DNA of 64,000 bases. It comes from an uncultured Lachnospiraceae bacterium. GTDB taxonomy: Bacteria; Bacillota; Clostridia; Lachnospirales; Lachnospiraceae. How positions within the stretch are numbered: the first letter of the stretch is position 1; the number at the start of each line of letters is the position of its first letter. Both the position numbers and the translations under genes were made by a program. A model generated the notes under the pieces. It did no database searches. It saw only the letters and a program-made list of their open reading frames with translations, and had not been told where the DNA came from. Shown here one piece after another: positions 33,568 to 42,935 of the stretch. The stretch covers positions 62,001-126,000 of the forward strand of contig CAMRSM010000004.1 in NCBI GenBank assembly GCA_947053345.1, in the 5' to 3' direction.

Positions 33568-36500
33568 TTACCTTCTCACCCGCAGCAATTCCAGCGCATC
33601 AAATGCCGCTGCAAGTGCCCGTTCCCTCGTCGCGTATGTATTCCGGCAAAATTGGTTATCAATTGAATACTTCCATATATTCCCACTATCCGCGTTGTGG
33701 TAAATCACGACTACATGATCGTCTATTTTGAGGTACTCGTTCCCTTTCTTTGACTGCTTCCATTTTCGCTTAAAAAAGTTTACGCGCCTTGCCTGCCGAT
33801 TTTTAAATTCTGCTTCCCGCTGCTTCGCCCCCGCAAGATCACCTTCCATTTTTCCCGCACATACACAGCCTGCAGTAAGGTTCCGGTATTGTGGATGCTC
33901 CATGTGATGGGCATAGCGTATGATTTGATATCCGCACATCTCACAGATCCCGATGGGCGCGCCCAGATCCGATATCCCGGTGCAGTTCCAGCCCGTATGT
34001 GGAACATCATCGCGTTTCCAGAGATTTGGACTTGCTTCCTTGAGAGCTTGTACGCGTGCAGCCTGCGCTGCAGAAATTCTTCCATTATCCGGCGAAGAAG
34101 CAAACGTTTTACCTGAAGCGTTGGCAGAGGTATTTGTGTCTGTTCCCTCCAAAACAGTATTTTCCCTCCTGGAAGCTTGCATTTCCGCAGGAAGTACTGA
34201 CACAAATTCCTTTTCCAGTGCTTTTGCCGCTTTTTTCACCTTCTCAAGTTCCTGTCCAACCACTGTCTTAATTACAGTTTGTATGTCTTCGGCCGTTTTC
34301 TTTCGTCCTGCTTTGGATGCTGCCTTTTTTTCTATCCGCGCTGTTTCCCCATTCATTTCGGCTGCTTGTGCAACTTTCCGATCGCTACCTGCTTCGCCCG
34401 TGTCTTGCGCAGCCCCCGTTTTATTTACGGATTCTGCCCCGTTGGCAGCCTGTTCTCCTTTTTGTACCATTCCTCCTTTTGCCTGTGCTACTTTTTTTAG
34501 TTGCAACACTTCTGCTGCCGCTGACCGTTGCGCCTCTGTATCTGCTTTGCCTGCTGCCTGTACGATGCCCGCGGCCCTGTCCTGCCCTGCGTACTTTTTC
34601 GTCCCCGTATCCTCATGCCCCCTGGCAAAATAACCCGCGGAAATATTCCTCGCCTGCTTCAGCCCGTCGAACCGAACCAGATAGCTGCCGCGCTTTTCAT
34701 CGACCGCCTCGATGGTTCCCCTGCCGAAAATATGGTGCTCCACCACGTCGCCGGCTTTCCTGCTGCCGGTCTCCTCCACGTAAAGTTCGCTGTTGAGCTT
34801 TTCCGTATAGCTCCGGCTCTCCCGCCTCAGATCATCCGAAATCTGACCGATGCGGACATAATTCTCCTCCCCGATCTCGGTAAGAAAACGCGAAACGAGC
34901 TTTTTGATCCCGTTCGGCGAGGTTCCCTCGGAATCCATGAGAAACAGATATTTTTCTGCGCGGGTGATCGCCACATAGCACAGCCGGCGCTCCTCCTCCA
35001 GCCCGAGCTTCTTGCGCTCCCCGATTGTTTTGGCGGACGGGAATATCCCTTCCGTAAAGCCGAGAATAAAAACCGCCGGAAATTCCAACCCCTTCGAGGA
35101 GTGGATGGTCATCAGCTTCACGGTATCCCTTCCCTCGCCCGCATCCTCCCCGGACTGTAAGGCAACCTGCTGCAAAAACTGCTCCAGATCCAGATTTTCA
35201 CCAAATTCGCGTTCAAACTCATTGGCGATCCGTTTAAACTCTGCCAGATTATCGAGACGTTCCTCATCGCCGAGTTCCCGGATATATGCCTCATATCCGG
35301 AATCCCTCGTCACCTCATTTACAATGTCTGAAATGCGCTTTGTCCCAATGCTTTCGCGCATTGTCTCAACAAAGCCAATAAAGGAAGCAATATCACTGTT
35401 AACAAATTCCCTGTCATTCCGGTGCGCACAAAGGGTGACATATAACGAGTTTTTCCCGCCGCGGCCATCCTGCGCTCTGCTGACCCTGTTTCCCGGATAT
35501 TCTGCCGTGCCGGCACTCCGATCTGCTTCTGCCCCGTAAGCCTGCTGCGCTTCCTGCCCTTCTGCTCTGCCATACAAAGACATGGCATGCCGAAATCTCT
35601 CCGATCCTTCCGGACACATCCGCCCTGCCCTTCCCCCAGTCTCCCTGTTCCCGAGCTGTTCCGGATACATACGCTCCGCACTTCCCGCAGTCTCCGTGTC
35701 CCGCAGCTGCTCCAGCAAATTCATCTTCGCCCGCCCGAACCTCCGGCGCGGCGTGTTCACAATCCGCCGGAACGAGACATCATCCCCGTAGGCGATCAGT
35801 TTCAAATACGCCAGCACATCCAGAATTTCCATCCTCTGATAAAACCGGACCCCGCCGAAAATCTCGTAAGGGATATTTTTCTCCACCAGTTTTTTCTCCG
35901 CCACGCGCGAGAGGAAGCCGGAACGGTAAATCACGGCAAAATCCGAATATCTCAGCCCTTCCCTGTCATGCAGGCGCTTGATGTTTTCTATCACGCGGTC
36001 CATTTCCTCAAAATCGCTTTTCGAATGATAATGGACAACGGCAGACCCCGGTGCATTTTTTGTAAAAAGATCCTTTTTCAGCCTAAGCTCATTCTTCTCG
36101 ATCAGGGTATTGGCACAGTTTAATATCTGGGGCGTAGAACGATAATTCTGGTTTAAAATAATCGTTTTCGTCGGCTCGTGTCCCTTGTCAAAATCCACCA
36201 GAAGCTTTACATCCGAGCCTCGCCACTCGTAAATATTCTGGTCAGGGTCACCGACAATCATCAGATTTTGGAACAGGCCGGAAAGCAGCTCCACCAGTCG
36301 CATTTCCACCCCGGAACTGTCCTGAAACTCGTCCACCATAATGTAATTCAGCCGGTTCTGCCATTTTTCCCGCACTTTGGAATCATTCTCCAGCAGGTGG
36401 ATGGCGAAGGAAATCAGGTCATGGAAATCCAGGGAATACGTCGCCTTCTGCCGCTGTAGAAATTCCTCGATGATCTGGTCGTCCTGGTTCTTGATTTCCT

Positions 36501-36999
36501 GCAAAATCCGGCATGGCTCTGGATTGCACATCCTTGTCACATAGTCCGTATCCCGTTTTACATAGCCGATTTTCCGGAGGATGGATTCAAAGCTTGCATA
36601 ATCCAGTTTCAATTCAAATTTCTGGTAAATTTCCCCAAGGACGGACTTTTGCTGCTGCGCATCAATAATCTGGAACTGCTGGTTCAAAAACAGTTTTTCC
36701 GGGTTTTCCCGGAGCAGACGGTTGCAAAACCCGTGATAGGTACAGATCAGGCTTGTATCATTATGGTCGCCGATCAGCGCGCGGATTCTCTTTTTCATTT
36801 CCCCGGCAGCCTTGTTGGTGAAGGTCACACAAAGGATATTGGAGGAATCAATGCCGTAGTCCTGCACCAGATAAGCATAACGGCTCACCAGAAGCTTTGT
36901 TTTCCCGCTGCCGGCACCTGCGATTACCCGGACATAGCCCTCGGTTTCCAGTACTGCCTCCCGCTGCCTTTCATTAAGATTTTCCAGTAAATCCTCCAT
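33568..36999 (-). CDS. UvrD/PcrA-type helicase with zinc-binding C-terminal extension
   Basis: 1143 residues from the ATG at 36999 behind GGGAGG (an upstream 45-residue frame is unsupported); PcrA is usually about 730. Superfamily 1 motifs: GAGSGKT (28-34), VDEFQDSS, GDPDQNIYEWRG, MTIHSSKGLEFPAVF and AITRAEKYLFL. A roughly 95-residue low-complexity insertion lies near 426-520. After the helicase comes a PcrA-like SH3 region (746-790, VVEHHIFGRGTIEAVD), a long disordered linker (796-973), and a separate domain (990-1143) with CEMCGYQ and CVCAGKMEGD, a likely zinc site. That tail resembles stand-alone bacterial proteins of unknown function. Its location between MoxR and DUF5682 suggests recruitment into the module. 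Confidence 0.92.
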   Translation of the reverse strand: MEDLLENLNERQREAVLETEGYVRVIAGAGSGKTKLLVSRYAYLVQDYGIDSSNILCVTFTNKAAGEMKKRIRALIGDHNDTSLICTYHGFCNRLLRENPEKLFLNQQFQIIDAQQQKSVLGEIYQKFELKLDYASFESILRKIGYVKRDTDYVTRMCNPEPCRILQEIKNQDDQIIEEFLQRQKATYSLDFHDLISFAIHLLENDSKVREKWQNRLNYIMVDEFQDSSGVEMRLVELLSGLFQNLMIVGDPDQNIYEWRGSDVKLLVDFDKGHEPTKTIILNQNYRSTPQILNCANTLIEKNELRLKKDLFTKNAPGSAVVHYHSKSDFEEMDRVIENIKRLHDREGLRYSDFAVIYRSGFLSRVAEKKLVEKNIPYEIFGGVRFYQRMEILDVLAYLKLIAYGDDVSFRRIVNTPRRRFGRAKMNLLEQLRDTETAGSAERMYPEQLGNRETGGRAGRMCPEGSERFRHAMSLYGRAEGQEAQQAYGAEADRSAGTAEYPGNRVSRAQDGRGGKNSLYVTLCAHRNDREFVNSDIASFIGFVETMRESIGTKRISDIVNEVTRDSGYEAYIRELGDEERLDNLAEFKRIANEFEREFGENLDLEQFLQQVALQSGEDAGEGRDTVKLMTIHSSKGLEFPAVFILGFTEGIFPSAKTIGERKKLGLEEERRLCYVAITRAEKYLFLMDSEGTSPNGIKKLVSRFLTEIGEENYVRIGQISDDLRRESRSYTEKLNSELYVEETGSRKAGDVVEHHIFGRGTIEAVDEKRGSYLVRFDGLKQARNISAGYFARGHEDTGTKKYAGQDRAAGIVQAAGKADTEAQRSAAAEVLQLKKVAQAKGGMVQKGEQAANGAESVNKTGAAQDTGEAGSDRKVAQAAEMNGETARIEKKAASKAGRKKTAEDIQTVIKTVVGQELEKVKKAAKALEKEFVSVLPAEMQASRRENTVLEGTDTNTSANASGKTFASSPDNGRISAAQAARVQALKEASPNLWKRDDVPHTGWNCTGISDLGAPIGICEMCGYQIIRYAHHMEHPQYRNLTAGCVCAGKMEGDLAGAKQREAEFKNRQARRVNFFKRKWKQSKKGNEYLKIDDHVVVIYHNADSGNIWKYSIDNQFCRNTYATRERALAAAFDALELLRVRR

Positions 37000-37222
37000 A
37001 TAATCCTCCCTGCACAACCCCGGTGAATCCACATGATGAACCTGCGTTTGCAAACACCGGATACTTGCCGCCGTCCAAACAATATTTAACACTTCGCCGT
37101 TTCCCGGATTAATCCGCTTACAATGTTTTTTCATCCGGCTTTTCTTTCAGTCCCGGTATTCCATCCCGTAAAATCGGGTCTGCCATCAAAATTCCCAAGC
37201 TGTTCCAAATCCTAGTTCCATA

Positions 37223-38332
37223 CTATTTCAGCCACTTCCGCGCCTCATAATACTGCTTCCACAAACCGCCTTCCTTGCTGCTCTTATCCCGGACAACGGT
37301 ATTGAAATATCCTTTTACCTTATCAAGATCATCTTTATTTTCCTTGGAAATCGCGCCAACAAGGTTCTGGACAAGGCAGTCCACATCCATGCGCCCCTCG
37401 CCGTAATAATACCCGGTCAGCATCGTCTGGTAGTACACCGACACCGCTTCCGCCGTGCTCATCACCGCTGCAGGCTTATCAAGCCGGTGCCCGTAAGAGG
37501 AAATGCCCTCGCGCAGTTCATGGTAGGTGGAGGCAAGGAGTTCCGCCACATCCTCGTCCGCATCCATCTTTACGCCACTCTCCCCGGCAAGCTTGCCGAC
37601 CTCATTTAATATAATCTGCTTTTCCAGCGCGACCTCGCGCACCGGCATGACCGTCTCAAAATTAAAACGCCGTTTCAGCGCGCTGCTCATTTCATTTACA
37701 CCTTTATCGCGCGTGTTCGCCGTGCCGATCACGTTAAAACCCGGGCGGGCAAACAAAAAGCCGTCGTCGCCAAGCTCCGGCACATTGAGCACTTTGTCGC
37801 TGAGCACGCTGATCAGGCTGTCCTGAATCTCCGCCGGGGTTCTTGTGATTTCCTCAAAGCGCGTCAAAATCCCCTTTTCCATCCCGACGTAGAGCGGGGC
37901 AGGCACCAGCGCCTCGCGGCTTGGCCCCTTTGCCAGCAGAAGCGCGTAATTCCACGAGTATTTGATCATGTCCTCGGTTGTTCCTGCCGTGCCCTGAATG
38001 GTGTTTGTGCTCACCCCGCTGATCGCCGCGGAAAGCAGCTCCGAAAGCATGGTTTTCGCCGTTCCCGGTTCCCCTACAAGCATCAGCCCGCGGTTGCCCG
38101 CCAGTGTAACGATGCAGCGCTCCACCAGAGCGTTGTTGCCGAAATATTTCTTTTCGATATGGTATTCTTTTCCCTCGTACTGCACCGGCTGCGCGCTCCC
38201 CAGAATAAAGGTGCGCACTGCCATCGGCGACATGCGCCAGTTTTCCGGCCTGCGCCCGGTATCGGTATTGCGGAGCACCTGAAGCTCCTCCTTGTACCGG
38301 ACTTCAACCGGCGGTTTGATGCTTTCCTGCAT
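37223..38332 (-). CDS. MoxR-family AAA+ ATPase (YehL-like)
   Basis: 369 residues from the ATG at 38332 behind AAGGAGG; the longer frame upstream is AT-rich leader. Walker A is VGEPGTAKT (86-94), followed by the MoxR-typical ISGVSTNTIQGTAGTTEDMI. The region GILTRFEEITRTPAEIQDSL holds Walker B and the pre-sensor insertion, GTANTRDKG is sensor 1 and SSALKRRFNFE carries the arginine finger. MoxR ATPases act as chaperones or remodel complexes with VWA proteins. Its likely partner is the VWA protein at 21101-22231. The gene precedes the helicase by 223 bases on the same strand. Confidence 0.93.
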   Translation of the reverse strand: MQESIKPPVEVRYKEELQVLRNTDTGRRPENWRMSPMAVRTFILGSAQPVQYEGKEYHIEKKYFGNNALVERCIVTLAGNRGLMLVGEPGTAKTMLSELLSAAISGVSTNTIQGTAGTTEDMIKYSWNYALLLAKGPSREALVPAPLYVGMEKGILTRFEEITRTPAEIQDSLISVLSDKVLNVPELGDDGFLFARPGFNVIGTANTRDKGVNEMSSALKRRFNFETVMPVREVALEKQIILNEVGKLAGESGVKMDADEDVAELLASTYHELREGISSYGHRLDKPAAVMSTAEAVSVYYQTMLTGYYYGEGRMDVDCLVQNLVGAISKENKDDLDKVKGYFNTVVRDKSSKEGGLWKQYYEARKWLK

Positions 38333-38465
38333 GGCTGATTCCTCCTTGCACAATCTGTATTTTCTAAGTATATCTAAAATATTTTTTTGCAAAATATATG
38401 AAAACAATTTATTGTCTTATTCGTGTGCCCTTTTCAATACCTGCGAACCGCTGATTGCATTGTGT

Positions 38466-38810
38466 TTAGGTATTCCTTCTGTCCTCTTCAGAAAACTGGT
38501 TGCACCTGTTTATGTACTTCTCCATATAATCCGCAAACATCCCGCACGGATAATCCGGGCAGTCGCCGCAAGCGGTAAGCCCCCTGTTCCGACAGCATTC
38601 CCGGAAAGGGCATTCCCTGCAAAGTATAAATATATTCTCCGATCTGCCTCCGGAACAACAAATGTCTGCAAGCGGTATGTCCCTTCCAAATTCTTCTTTA
38701 TAGAATTTGCGGGATTGCTCACGCAAATCGCCGTCTTCGTGCTTCGTCGCGAGAAATGTAATGCATCTGGAGCAATCATGCCCGCAGTAGCATAAACCAG
38801 TCGTATCCAA
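38466..38810 (-). CDS. DUF3795 cysteine-rich protein with TTG start
   Basis: 114 residues. The Cys pattern is typical: CYCGHDCSRC near the start, DICCSGGRS, then CRECPFRECCRNRG and CGDCPDYPCGMF. These suggest metal or iron-sulfur binding. The family has no known function but is common in Clostridia. The start codon is TTG at 38810-38808, set by GGAGGAGTAAAA directly before it; no ATG is available at the N-terminus of the conserved region. It lies downstream of an unrecognised gene by 36 bases. Confidence 0.82.
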   Translation of the reverse strand: MDTTGLCYCGHDCSRCITFLATKHEDGDLREQSRKFYKEEFGRDIPLADICCSGGRSENIFILCRECPFRECCRNRGLTACGDCPDYPCGMFADYMEKYINRCNQFSEEDRRNT

Positions 38811-38846
38811 TTTTACTCCTCCTGCCTCCGCCAGCAGATACGTATT

Positions 38847-39578
38847 TTATTCCCGTGTCCTGACGGAAAAAGAAAAATCAATATGCCCGAACGTCGGATC
38901 CCACCCACAGCCTGTGCTCCTTACTTCCAGCGGGCAGGCCGCGTCAAAATGCGTCTCAAAATTGATTTTTCCGTTTTTATATACCACCTCCCCAAAATAA
39001 TCCTTTTCCTGATATCTCACCTTAAATTTCAACACGGCATGAAACGTCTCCCATTTGTGGCTTTCACACACCGCCTCCCGCTTCTCTTCATATTCCGGAA
39101 AATTCAGCAATTCAAGTGTAGCGTCCTCCCCTATCGGCATCAACAGGCTTTCCCAGCCGTTAATGGTGTAAATATCTTCTTCCGGAAGCTTTGCGGTAAA
39201 TTCCGTGTCAAAGGCAAGCCCGCAGCCGATCCCGTGCCAGCGCAGGGTGATTTCCTCCGCCGTGACGGCAAGCACCTCGATCGTCCCCTCGGACACCGGG
39301 TCATGGTAGCCGACATAAACATAGCCCGCATCATCCCCTTCCTCATTTCCCTCACACTCCCAGACAAATGTTTTCCCGGTCAGCTCGGATGGCCTTGCCG
39401 CATCCGTAGAAAAGCCGTTGTGGTGGTAAAGGCGGATTTTCCGCATATCGAAATCCTCTGTCTCATCCGTTGCCTCCGCCCTAATCTCAATGTACATACG
39501 AATCTTATTATTTACATATTTCATCATTACATCACTGTCTGTAATGCGATAATTCAGGTTGTCCATCTTAAAGTACAT
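38847..39578 (-). CDS. Unrecognised soluble protein
   Basis: 243 residues, no signal peptide, membrane segment or enzyme motif. It is rich in beta-strands and acidic residues: IRLYHHNGFSTDAARPSEL, GYVYVGYHDPVSEGTIEV, ITLRWHGIGCGLAFDTEF and CGWDPTFGHIDFSFS. The repeated strand pattern suggests a compact beta-sandwich. ATG at 39578 follows AAAGGACAGG. It is in the same array as the other single-copy small proteins and near a decayed AAA-ATPase fragment. I cannot assign a family. Confidence 0.65.
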   Translation of the reverse strand: MYFKMDNLNYRITDSDVMMKYVNNKIRMYIEIRAEATDETEDFDMRKIRLYHHNGFSTDAARPSELTGKTFVWECEGNEEGDDAGYVYVGYHDPVSEGTIEVLAVTAEEITLRWHGIGCGLAFDTEFTAKLPEEDIYTINGWESLLMPIGEDATLELLNFPEYEEKREAVCESHKWETFHAVLKFKVRYQEKDYFGEVVYKNGKINFETHFDAACPLEVRSTGCGWDPTFGHIDFSFSVRTRE

Positions 39579-39629
39579 GACTGTTCCTGTCCTTTCTATT
39601 CCCGCATCCTTCTGCCTTTTTTCTTTGCC

Positions 39630-39770
39630 CTATGACCTTGCTGTTGTCAGTACTTCCCCGCCGGGCATGACCGGAATTTCCTTTATGAGCAATGTTTTGT
39701 CCACATAGTAGTAGTCCTTATCCATCATCTCTTTGTAAAATTCAATTCCGGCCGGAATCCGCTTCCTCGT
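39630..39770 (-). pseudogene. Remnant of an AAA-ATPase-like (PF09820-type) gene
   Basis: On the minus strand a frame of about 46 codons reads RKRIPAGIEFYKEMMDKDYY then YVDKTLLIKEI, the typical N-terminus of the AAA-ATPase_like/DUF1703 proteins abundant in Lachnospiraceae. It ends at a TAG just where the Walker A region (usually TRPRRFGKT) should follow. The expected start codon is ACG (39770) instead of ATG. Only this fragment remains, so the gene is dead. It lies in the gap between the TldE gene and the unrecognised gene at 38847. Confidence 0.7.
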
Positions 39771-39802
39771 TGCCCGGCTCCCTTACTTACTGCCTGTCTC
39801 TT

Positions 39803-41014
39803 TCACACATTTCCCAGCTTCATCCTCACCAGGATCTGCTTGTCATTGAATACCGGGTTATCGCTGCCCACGCCGATAAAATCATCCCCGAACATATCAA
39901 ACATATTGCTGACCAGTGTAAATTCCGGCAGCCTGCCAAGAAATCTTTCACCGTCACACAGATATGCCATCTGCACCGGCATCACATACTCGCCCTTTTC
40001 GTTGAACCCGCCGCCGCTGTAGCGCACCGGTACGACAGAGAGTTTTCCGTCCAGCAGTTCTTTCACGGTCTTATCGCTCCTCGCGATCCGGAATGAAACA
40101 TACCCGTTCGACGGCACATCGGAAAAATCCCTCTGGGCACTCCCGGTATGTTCCACACCATATTTTTTTGCAATCCTCTTGTCGGCGTATCCCCGCAGCA
40201 GCACCCCGTTTTCCACATAGGTAAGCTTATCCCCCGGAAGTACGACCCCCTCGCCGTCAAAGAAATTATCATGCCAGCACTCCTTATCCGACACATCGTG
40301 GCAGAGCGTAAAACGATCGGAAAAGATCTTCTCCCCAAGCTTTCCAGTCAAAAGGGAGGTTCCAAGGCAAAGTCTCTCCGCATCCAGACTTTGCCTCAGC
40401 TTCCCAAGCAGACCGTAATACTGTATCTGTACAATGATCTCCTCCGGAAGCTTTGCTTCTTTCCCATAATTTTCCAGATAATTATCTGCCATCGAATAAA
40501 GCTTCCCAAGCTCAAAGTTGCGCTCCCCGATCCCGAACCAGCCATCCGAAATATCTTTGCTGTTTTTATGCTTAAAGGAAAAATCCGCATGCGCCGAACA
40601 ATCCTGATTGGAATAATTTAAGCCTCTGTCATTTTCCTGCCAGAATTTTGTTTTCTGCTGCCGGAGTCCCCCGTCCAGACGGAAATCCGGATGTTTGGAA
40701 CGGATATGTTCCAGTGCTTCCCTTGTCATATCCATCAGCTCCTTATCCGAGAATACCCGCTCCGTTTTGTCTCGGTGGCGCTCCCCCGTTTCCGGTTCAA
40801 ACGCATAAGGCCTCTTTAACTCTAAGTTCTGCTCCGCCTTCGCATAGCCTTCCTCGTCCGACATTTGCCCCTTCTGATAATGCACGCCAAGGAAGCCGTC
40901 CCTCCCTACACGGAAGGAATAGGTGGCAGCGTTATTTTTATCAAACGCAACAATTTTATTTTCCTCGATCTTTACCGTGGATATGGTTTCGGTATATGTA
41001 AACTTTTCTTTCAT
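39803..41014 (-). CDS. tldE: TldE/PmbA-like protease partner
   Basis: 403 residues. The fold and order follow TldE/PmbA: an N-terminal strand-rich half (FTYTETISTVKIEENKIV, GRDGFLGVHYQKG), a central helical region and a C-terminal half with DGEGVVLPGDKLTYVENGVL and GNVRIVR-type strands. It lacks the zinc-binding HExxxH motif, as expected of TldE. TldD and TldE form a heterodimeric protease that trims unstructured peptides, for example microcin precursors or gyrase-inhibitor antitoxins. The start at 41014 follows TGAGGAAGT, and the gene follows tldD by 32 bases. Confidence 0.85.
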   Translation of the reverse strand: MKEKFTYTETISTVKIEENKIVAFDKNNAATYSFRVGRDGFLGVHYQKGQMSDEEGYAKAEQNLELKRPYAFEPETGERHRDKTERVFSDKELMDMTREALEHIRSKHPDFRLDGGLRQQKTKFWQENDRGLNYSNQDCSAHADFSFKHKNSKDISDGWFGIGERNFELGKLYSMADNYLENYGKEAKLPEEIIVQIQYYGLLGKLRQSLDAERLCLGTSLLTGKLGEKIFSDRFTLCHDVSDKECWHDNFFDGEGVVLPGDKLTYVENGVLLRGYADKRIAKKYGVEHTGSAQRDFSDVPSNGYVSFRIARSDKTVKELLDGKLSVVPVRYSGGGFNEKGEYVMPVQMAYLCDGERFLGRLPEFTLVSNMFDMFGDDFIGVGSDNPVFNDKQILVRMKLGNV

Positions 41015-41046
41015 ACTTCCTCACAATCCGCCGCGTAAGCGGCATT

Positions 41047-42384
41047 TTAATTTACGCTCAGCTTTTTCACGCGCACCGTAGGACCGCCCGCCGAAACCGG
41101 AACACTCTGTCCGCCCTTCCCACAGGTGTAGGTATTATACAATATAAAATCGTTCCCGACCGCGTCGATATCAAATAAAGTCTTAAAAACACTCCCCGTG
41201 ATGACATTGGCACGAACGGGCTCGCACAGCTTACCGCCCCGGATACGGTAACAAAGATTCGGCTGCATCGTAAAGGTCGCCGAACCCGTACCATAATTGA
41301 CCCCATACACATAAATGCCATCCTCCACCCCGCCGATGATATCCTCCGGCGAATCCGTACCCTTTACCATATAGGTATTTGTCATTCTTACCATCGGGGA
41401 GCAATAATATCCCTCCGCACGTGCATTTCCCGTAATCTCCTCTCCGAGGACAGAGGCGGATTTCGCATCGTGCAGCCTGCCCGTCAAAACGCCGTTTTTG
41501 ATCAGCCAGGTCTCCTTCGCTGGGTTGCCCTCATCATCAAACGGCGTATAGCCGTTGTTTTCCATGTCCCCACTGTCGCAGATCGACACCTTCTCGTTCC
41601 CGACCGTCTTGCCAAGCACCCATTCTTCCTGAAGAGTCTTGTCATTGAGCATAAAATCAGATTCGCTCTTGTGCCCAAAGCTCTCGTGGGTAAACATCGC
41701 CGTGACAAGCGGCGCTAAAACACAGGTATAATCCCCAGCCGTGACATCCACCGCGTTTCTGGCATAATCAAGGTAGCGGTCGCGCTCCGCAATGATCTCC
41801 TGCTCCCTGTTTTTCAGCGCGTCAAAACTGAGCTCCTGATAAAATTTTCCCGCGTTTGTTGTCACTCCGTCCACAACAAAGTCAAAGCCGATATTCATGT
41901 TACAGCGCTGCATATCCTGCCGGATCGCTGCGCCTTTGCTGGAATAATATTCTTTGCTCTTGTAGTTGCTGCTGTAGCCGGCATAGTACGTTTTCATCTC
42001 CCCGATGGAACGGTCGATGCAGGAGGCGATATAGCCGTCGATCAGCGCATCCCGCTGTTCATTCGTCACCCTGCGAATATCGTTCTCCCCGTTATATTTG
42101 ATCCTGTCCACCCTGGCATCGCCAAAATTTTTGATGACGGGATCATCATAGATCTCCTTGTTCGGAACGGCAAGGGTGGCGAGGTTGTCGATTTCCGCCT
42201 GCACCGCGTCCAGATCGTTGGTAGCGCTCGTATACCACATATTGCCGTCGTAAACGCGGATCCTCGCGCCGACCACCGCCGCACGCCCGTTCCCCTCCAC
42301 CTCACCGTTCTTGACATAATAATAGTTGTTTTCCGTCCTCTCGATCCGAACCTCTGTAAATAGGCCGTCTGGAAACTTGTACAT
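41047..42384 (-). CDS. tldD: TldD-family zinc metalloprotease
   Basis: 445 residues. The active-site motif is HESFGH (233-238), the HExxxH variant that defines TldD, with Glu234 as catalytic base. Additional landmarks: GVLTGRLHDAKSASVLGE, NARAEGYYCSPMVRMTNTY (family glycine-rich turn) and the C-terminal GGPTVRVKKLSV. It is the catalytic subunit of the TldD/TldE complex in the cytoplasm. ATG at 42384 follows AAGGAGG. Together with the TldE gene downstream it forms an operon. No ribosomal-peptide precursor is visible next to them. Confidence 0.93.
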   Translation of the reverse strand: MYKFPDGLFTEVRIERTENNYYYVKNGEVEGNGRAAVVGARIRVYDGNMWYTSATNDLDAVQAEIDNLATLAVPNKEIYDDPVIKNFGDARVDRIKYNGENDIRRVTNEQRDALIDGYIASCIDRSIGEMKTYYAGYSSNYKSKEYYSSKGAAIRQDMQRCNMNIGFDFVVDGVTTNAGKFYQELSFDALKNREQEIIAERDRYLDYARNAVDVTAGDYTCVLAPLVTAMFTHESFGHKSESDFMLNDKTLQEEWVLGKTVGNEKVSICDSGDMENNGYTPFDDEGNPAKETWLIKNGVLTGRLHDAKSASVLGEEITGNARAEGYYCSPMVRMTNTYMVKGTDSPEDIIGGVEDGIYVYGVNYGTGSATFTMQPNLCYRIRGGKLCEPVRANVITGSVFKTLFDIDAVGNDFILYNTYTCGKGGQSVPVSAGGPTVRVKKLSVN

Positions 42385-42454
42385 TTGCTACCTCCTTGTT
42401 TAAGTTTTTCGTATGCAGATTCTTGATCCCAGCGAAATCCTGTCATAAAAAAAT

Positions 42455-42632
42455 TGTCCTCCCTCCGGTCGGACAGCGAACCGGCGCTGGCATCATATCT
42501 GTCGATATTATACCATGTCGTTCCGACATGGTGCCCCCGGCGGATGCACACGGTTCGCCAGGGAAGATGTCCTCCCTCCGGTCGAACGGCGAACCGGCGC
42601 TAGTATAATGTCTTGCGGACATTATACCACAA
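42455..42632. repeat. Structured dispersed repeat, copy R2
   Basis: One full unit plus the tail of a second. The full unit has the short palindrome CATGTCGTTCCGACATG and the longer arms CGGTTCGCC (42551-42559) and GGCGAACCG (42588-42596), the same type as unit 1 of R1. It ends at ATTATACCAC and abuts the remnant of an integrase gene. The flank up to 42385 holds only the tldD ribosome binding site and no gene. Confidence 0.85.
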
Positions 42633-42904
42633 AATAGTCTCCGCTTCAACGGTGCATTTGGCAAATTGGTTTGAATTTGTGTGAGTTCAGCAGGATCTTT
42701 TCCGCAAAGCGATACAATATTTTGTAGCTGATTCAGGATTGTCCTGTATGCCTTTACGGTATTGCTGGCTGCCTTCCGCCGGCGCGGCAGCCAGACCGGC
42801 AGGAACTCCCGCATGTTTGTGGTTTCCCGCCTGTAATTTCCCAAAGATTTAGTAAAAGCGGAATACGGACACTGCAACTTTTTTCTTTCGACATAAAACA
42901 CCAT
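42633..42904 (-). pseudogene. Remnant of a tyrosine recombinase/integrase, N-terminal part
   Basis: On the minus strand a frame reads MREFLPVWLPRRRKAASNTV, then KAYRTILNQLQNIVSLCGKD, like the N-terminal arm-binding (SAM-like) domain of phage-type integrases (LPxRxxSPNTVKAYRxxL). The frame then runs into repeat R2 and no catalytic domain with the R-H-R-Y residues follows. The gene is truncated at the repeat boundary. It records past mobile-element activity here. Confidence 0.5.
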
Positions 42905-42935
42905 TGACTTTTATCCGAATCCGCATTATGCTCGT

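Noticed and set aside
42443..42904. Intact 153-residue protein
   Set aside because: Its second half is repeat sequence; only the first part resembles an integrase, so it is listed as a pseudogene.
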